NCBI GenBank assembly: GCA_015657395.1 | Contig: JADLKI010000008.1 | Span: 349,344 to 356,155 of the forward strand | Length of the DNA stretch: 6,812 bases | Source of the DNA: Spirochaetales bacterium | GTDB taxonomy: Bacteria > Spirochaetota > Spirochaetia > Treponematales > Rectinemataceae | Reading direction: 5' to 3' | In this document: positions 5,268 to 6,812 of the stretch, piece by piece | Position numbering within the stretch: the first letter of the stretch is position 1 | How the letters are laid out: every line of letters begins with the position of its first letter | Made by a program: the position numbers and the translations under genes | Notes under the pieces: generated by a model | What the model saw: only the letters and a program-made list of their open reading frames with translations | The model's database searches: none | What the model was told of the DNA's origin: nothing

Positions 5268-6191
5268 ATGGTTGTCACAGCCGGGCGATCAGCCTCTCAA
5301 GGGAAGGGCCGGAAGCGCGAGCGGGGGACTACCCTCTTCGTCTTCCTCTGCGTTCTTCCTGCCCTCCTTTTCCTCGCCGTTTTCCTCTACTACCCCATTG
5401 TCGAAACGTTCAGAATATCGCAGATGAAGACCTCGGGGCTGTCCGAGGAGGTGTTTGTAGGGCTCGACAGCTACAGAAAACTGTTTGCGGACGAGGAATT
5501 TCTTGCAGGGCTGCGCCATGTGTTCTCCTGGGTTTTCTGGAGCATTGTGATACAGCTGCCCCTCTCTTTCTTTATTGCCTTCGGGCTCACCTACTATTCG
5601 AACAGGATGAGCGGTACCCTGAGAGCGATCTTCTATCTGGCCAATATTCTGCCCTCGGCGATCACCGCCATGCTGGGAAAGATGGTCTTTGCGCCCAATT
5701 ACGGTATTCTTGTGACGATCGGCAAGGTGCTCGGCTGGAAATGGCTCGCATCCACCGATTTTCTCGGCAATCCGAAGCTCGCCTTCTGGTCTGTCTTCGT
5801 GATCGCAACCTGGGCCTATTCGGGTTTCTACATCATCTACTTTATGGCGAGAATGGAGCAGATACCGCGCGACCTGCGCGAGGCGGCCGAGCTGGATGGC
5901 GCCTCTGCCCTGCGCTATGCGTGGAGCATCGTCCTGCCCGACCTCTCCTACGCGATACGCATCTGCGCCGTGCTGTGTACGGTGGGGAGCCTCAAGCTTT
6001 TCGATCTGCCCTACCTCATGACGACGGGGGGTCCCGGCTATGCCACGGTCACTCTGGGCATAAGCCTCTACCGCCACGGCTTCGTCAACTGGAACTACGG
6101 CAAGGCGGCGGCCATCGGTGTGGTGATCTTTGTGCTCTCCCTGGTCTTCACGATCATTCAGTTCACCCTCGGCAAGAAAAAGGACACATGA
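5268..6191 (+). CDS. Carbohydrate ABC transporter permease, MalF/UgpA type
   Basis: A 307-residue inner-membrane protein and half of the sugar channel. The basic cytoplasmic N-terminus (about 1-20, rich in Arg/Lys) is followed by about six hydrophobic segments (23-43, 84-110, 120-141, 181-201, 231-250, 279-302). The EAA loop that docks on the ATPase is complete: EAAELDG (205-211) ending IVLP (221-224). FDLPYLMTTGGPGYAT (245-260) is the typical MalF-type segment. ATG 5268 has GGAGG 6 nt upstream; the longer reading from TTG 5235 runs through the TATAAT and is rejected. It follows the binding-protein gene after a hairpin and is one base from the next permease gene. The dedicated ATPase is not in view; CUT1 systems often share a distant one. 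Confidence 0.93.
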   Translation: MVVTAGRSASQGKGRKRERGTTLFVFLCVLPALLFLAVFLYYPIVETFRISQMKTSGLSEEVFVGLDSYRKLFADEEFLAGLRHVFSWVFWSIVIQLPLSFFIAFGLTYYSNRMSGTLRAIFYLANILPSAITAMLGKMVFAPNYGILVTIGKVLGWKWLASTDFLGNPKLAFWSVFVIATWAYSGFYIIYFMARMEQIPRDLREAAELDGASALRYAWSIVLPDLSYAIRICAVLCTVGSLKLFDLPYLMTTGGPGYATVTLGISLYRHGFVNWNYGKAAAIGVVIFVLSLVFTIIQFTLGKKKDT

Positions 6192-6192
6192 T

Positions 6193-6812
6193 ATGGGCGA
6201 TTTGAATACGGCAGCTGTCAATCCGGGCAGAACCCGCCGCCGCGGAGGAATAAAAAGGCGCCACAGACCGGCTGAAATCATCGTCACCGTGGTACTCTCC
6301 GTCCTTGCGCTTTTTGTCATTTTCCCCTTTGTCATCCCCTTCCTCTTTGCCGCCAAGACCCAGCTCGAGTTTGCCTACCACCCCTGGGCCTGGCCCAAGT
6401 CCTTCCAGATTAAAAACTTTATAGATGCATGGAAGGCGGTGAGAATAGACAGGGGCCTGATCAACACTCTCATGGTCTGCATCGGATCCATTGCCTGCAC
6501 CATACCCCCCGCGGCGCTGGCGGGCTATGTCTTCGCACGCTACAGAAACCGCCTCACGGAGATTCTCTTCTATTTAATTCTCATCGGGTATTTCATTCCG
6601 GTGCAGATGGTGCTCGTGCCCCTCTACAAGATGGAGGTGGCGATGAAAATCAACGATACTCTGTATGGCCTTTTCCTTCCTATGGCGGCCTTTGGCATAC
6701 CCTTCTGGACCTTGATTTACCGCTCTTTTTTCAGGAGCCTGCCGAACGAGCTGGCCGAGGCTGCCCGGATCGACGGGGCGGGGCACTGGTCGGTCCTCTT
6801 CCGCGTCATGCT
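6193..6812 (+). CDS. Carbohydrate ABC transporter permease, MalG/UgpE type, 3' end outside window
   Basis: The frame runs from ATG 6193, one base after the TGA of the first permease, to the window edge with 206 full codons. AAGGA lies 8 nt upstream, inside the end of the previous gene, indicating coupled translation. An Arg-rich cytoplasmic tail (13-25) precedes the first membrane segment (28-53); further hydrophobic stretches lie at 90-113, 123-145 and 156-176. The EAA loop begins at 189 (EAARIDGAGHWSVLFRVML), so only about the last 60-70 residues of a usual ~275-residue protein are missing. It is the partner of the MalF-like permease in a heterodimeric sugar channel. Confidence 0.93.
   Translation, partial: MGDLNTAAVNPGRTRRRGGIKRRHRPAEIIVTVVLSVLALFVIFPFVIPFLFAAKTQLEFAYHPWAWPKSFQIKNFIDAWKAVRIDRGLINTLMVCIGSIACTIPPAALAGYVFARYRNRLTEILFYLILIGYFIPVQMVLVPLYKMEVAMKINDTLYGLFLPMAAFGIPFWTLIYRSFFRSLPNELAEAARIDGAGHWSVLFRVM

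Noticed and set aside
5289..6356. 355-codon minus-strand open frame opposite the permeases
   Set aside because: It is highly charged and without known motifs. The plus strand encodes two typical permeases with EAA loops and good ribosome sites.
1..6812. Mobile elements, CRISPR arrays, toxin-antitoxin or defence genes
   Set aside because: No transposase or recombinase motifs, no regularly spaced direct repeats and no long terminal inverted repeats were seen. All larger genes are metabolic or transport genes.

Overview
The window looks like ordinary chromosome from a moderately GC-rich diderm bacterium. Two secreted binding proteins have signal peptides without a lipobox cysteine, which implies a periplasm. 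Gene content (an ABC-3 metal transporter with a short binding protein, a DUF3842 protein, a MalFG-type sugar transporter and a eukaryote-type phosphomannomutase homologue) would suit a spirochaete or a related anaerobe. That taxonomic guess is inference only.

Layout, left to right. Positions 1-660 (+) hold the 3' part of a HAD-superfamily gene related to phosphomannomutase. It meets, tail to tail over a small hairpin, a minus-strand metal-uptake operon (3144 to 699) in the order binding protein, ATPase, permease (ZnuA, ZnuC, ZnuB type). The ATPase and permease genes overlap by ATGA, and a doubtful 35-codon ORF may link the binding-protein and ATPase genes. A 171-bp spacer (3145-3315) carries several hairpins, including one with a UUCG loop and a T run that reads as a terminator on the plus strand, where no protein gene is present. 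Next is a minus-strand DUF3842 gene (3316-3756).

The 139-bp divergent region 3757-3895 is the richest regulatory stretch. It has a good minus-strand promoter placed so close to the DUF3842 ATG that the mRNA could be leaderless, and an 18-bp imperfect palindrome within that promoter. It also has a nested fold in the leader of the next plus-strand gene that can pair with its Shine-Dalgarno sequence.

From 3896 to the right edge lies a plus-strand CUT1-type carbohydrate ABC operon: periplasmic binding protein, a strong intercistronic hairpin, an isolated TATAAT, a MalF-like permease and a MalG-like permease cut by the window end. No ATPase for this system is visible. The hairpin fits the common pattern in which the binding protein is made in excess over the permeases.

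I see no mobile element, CRISPR array, tRNA, rRNA or clear defence system. The most unusual observations are regulatory architecture and altered active-site or ligand residues in two proteins, not a new multi-gene system.
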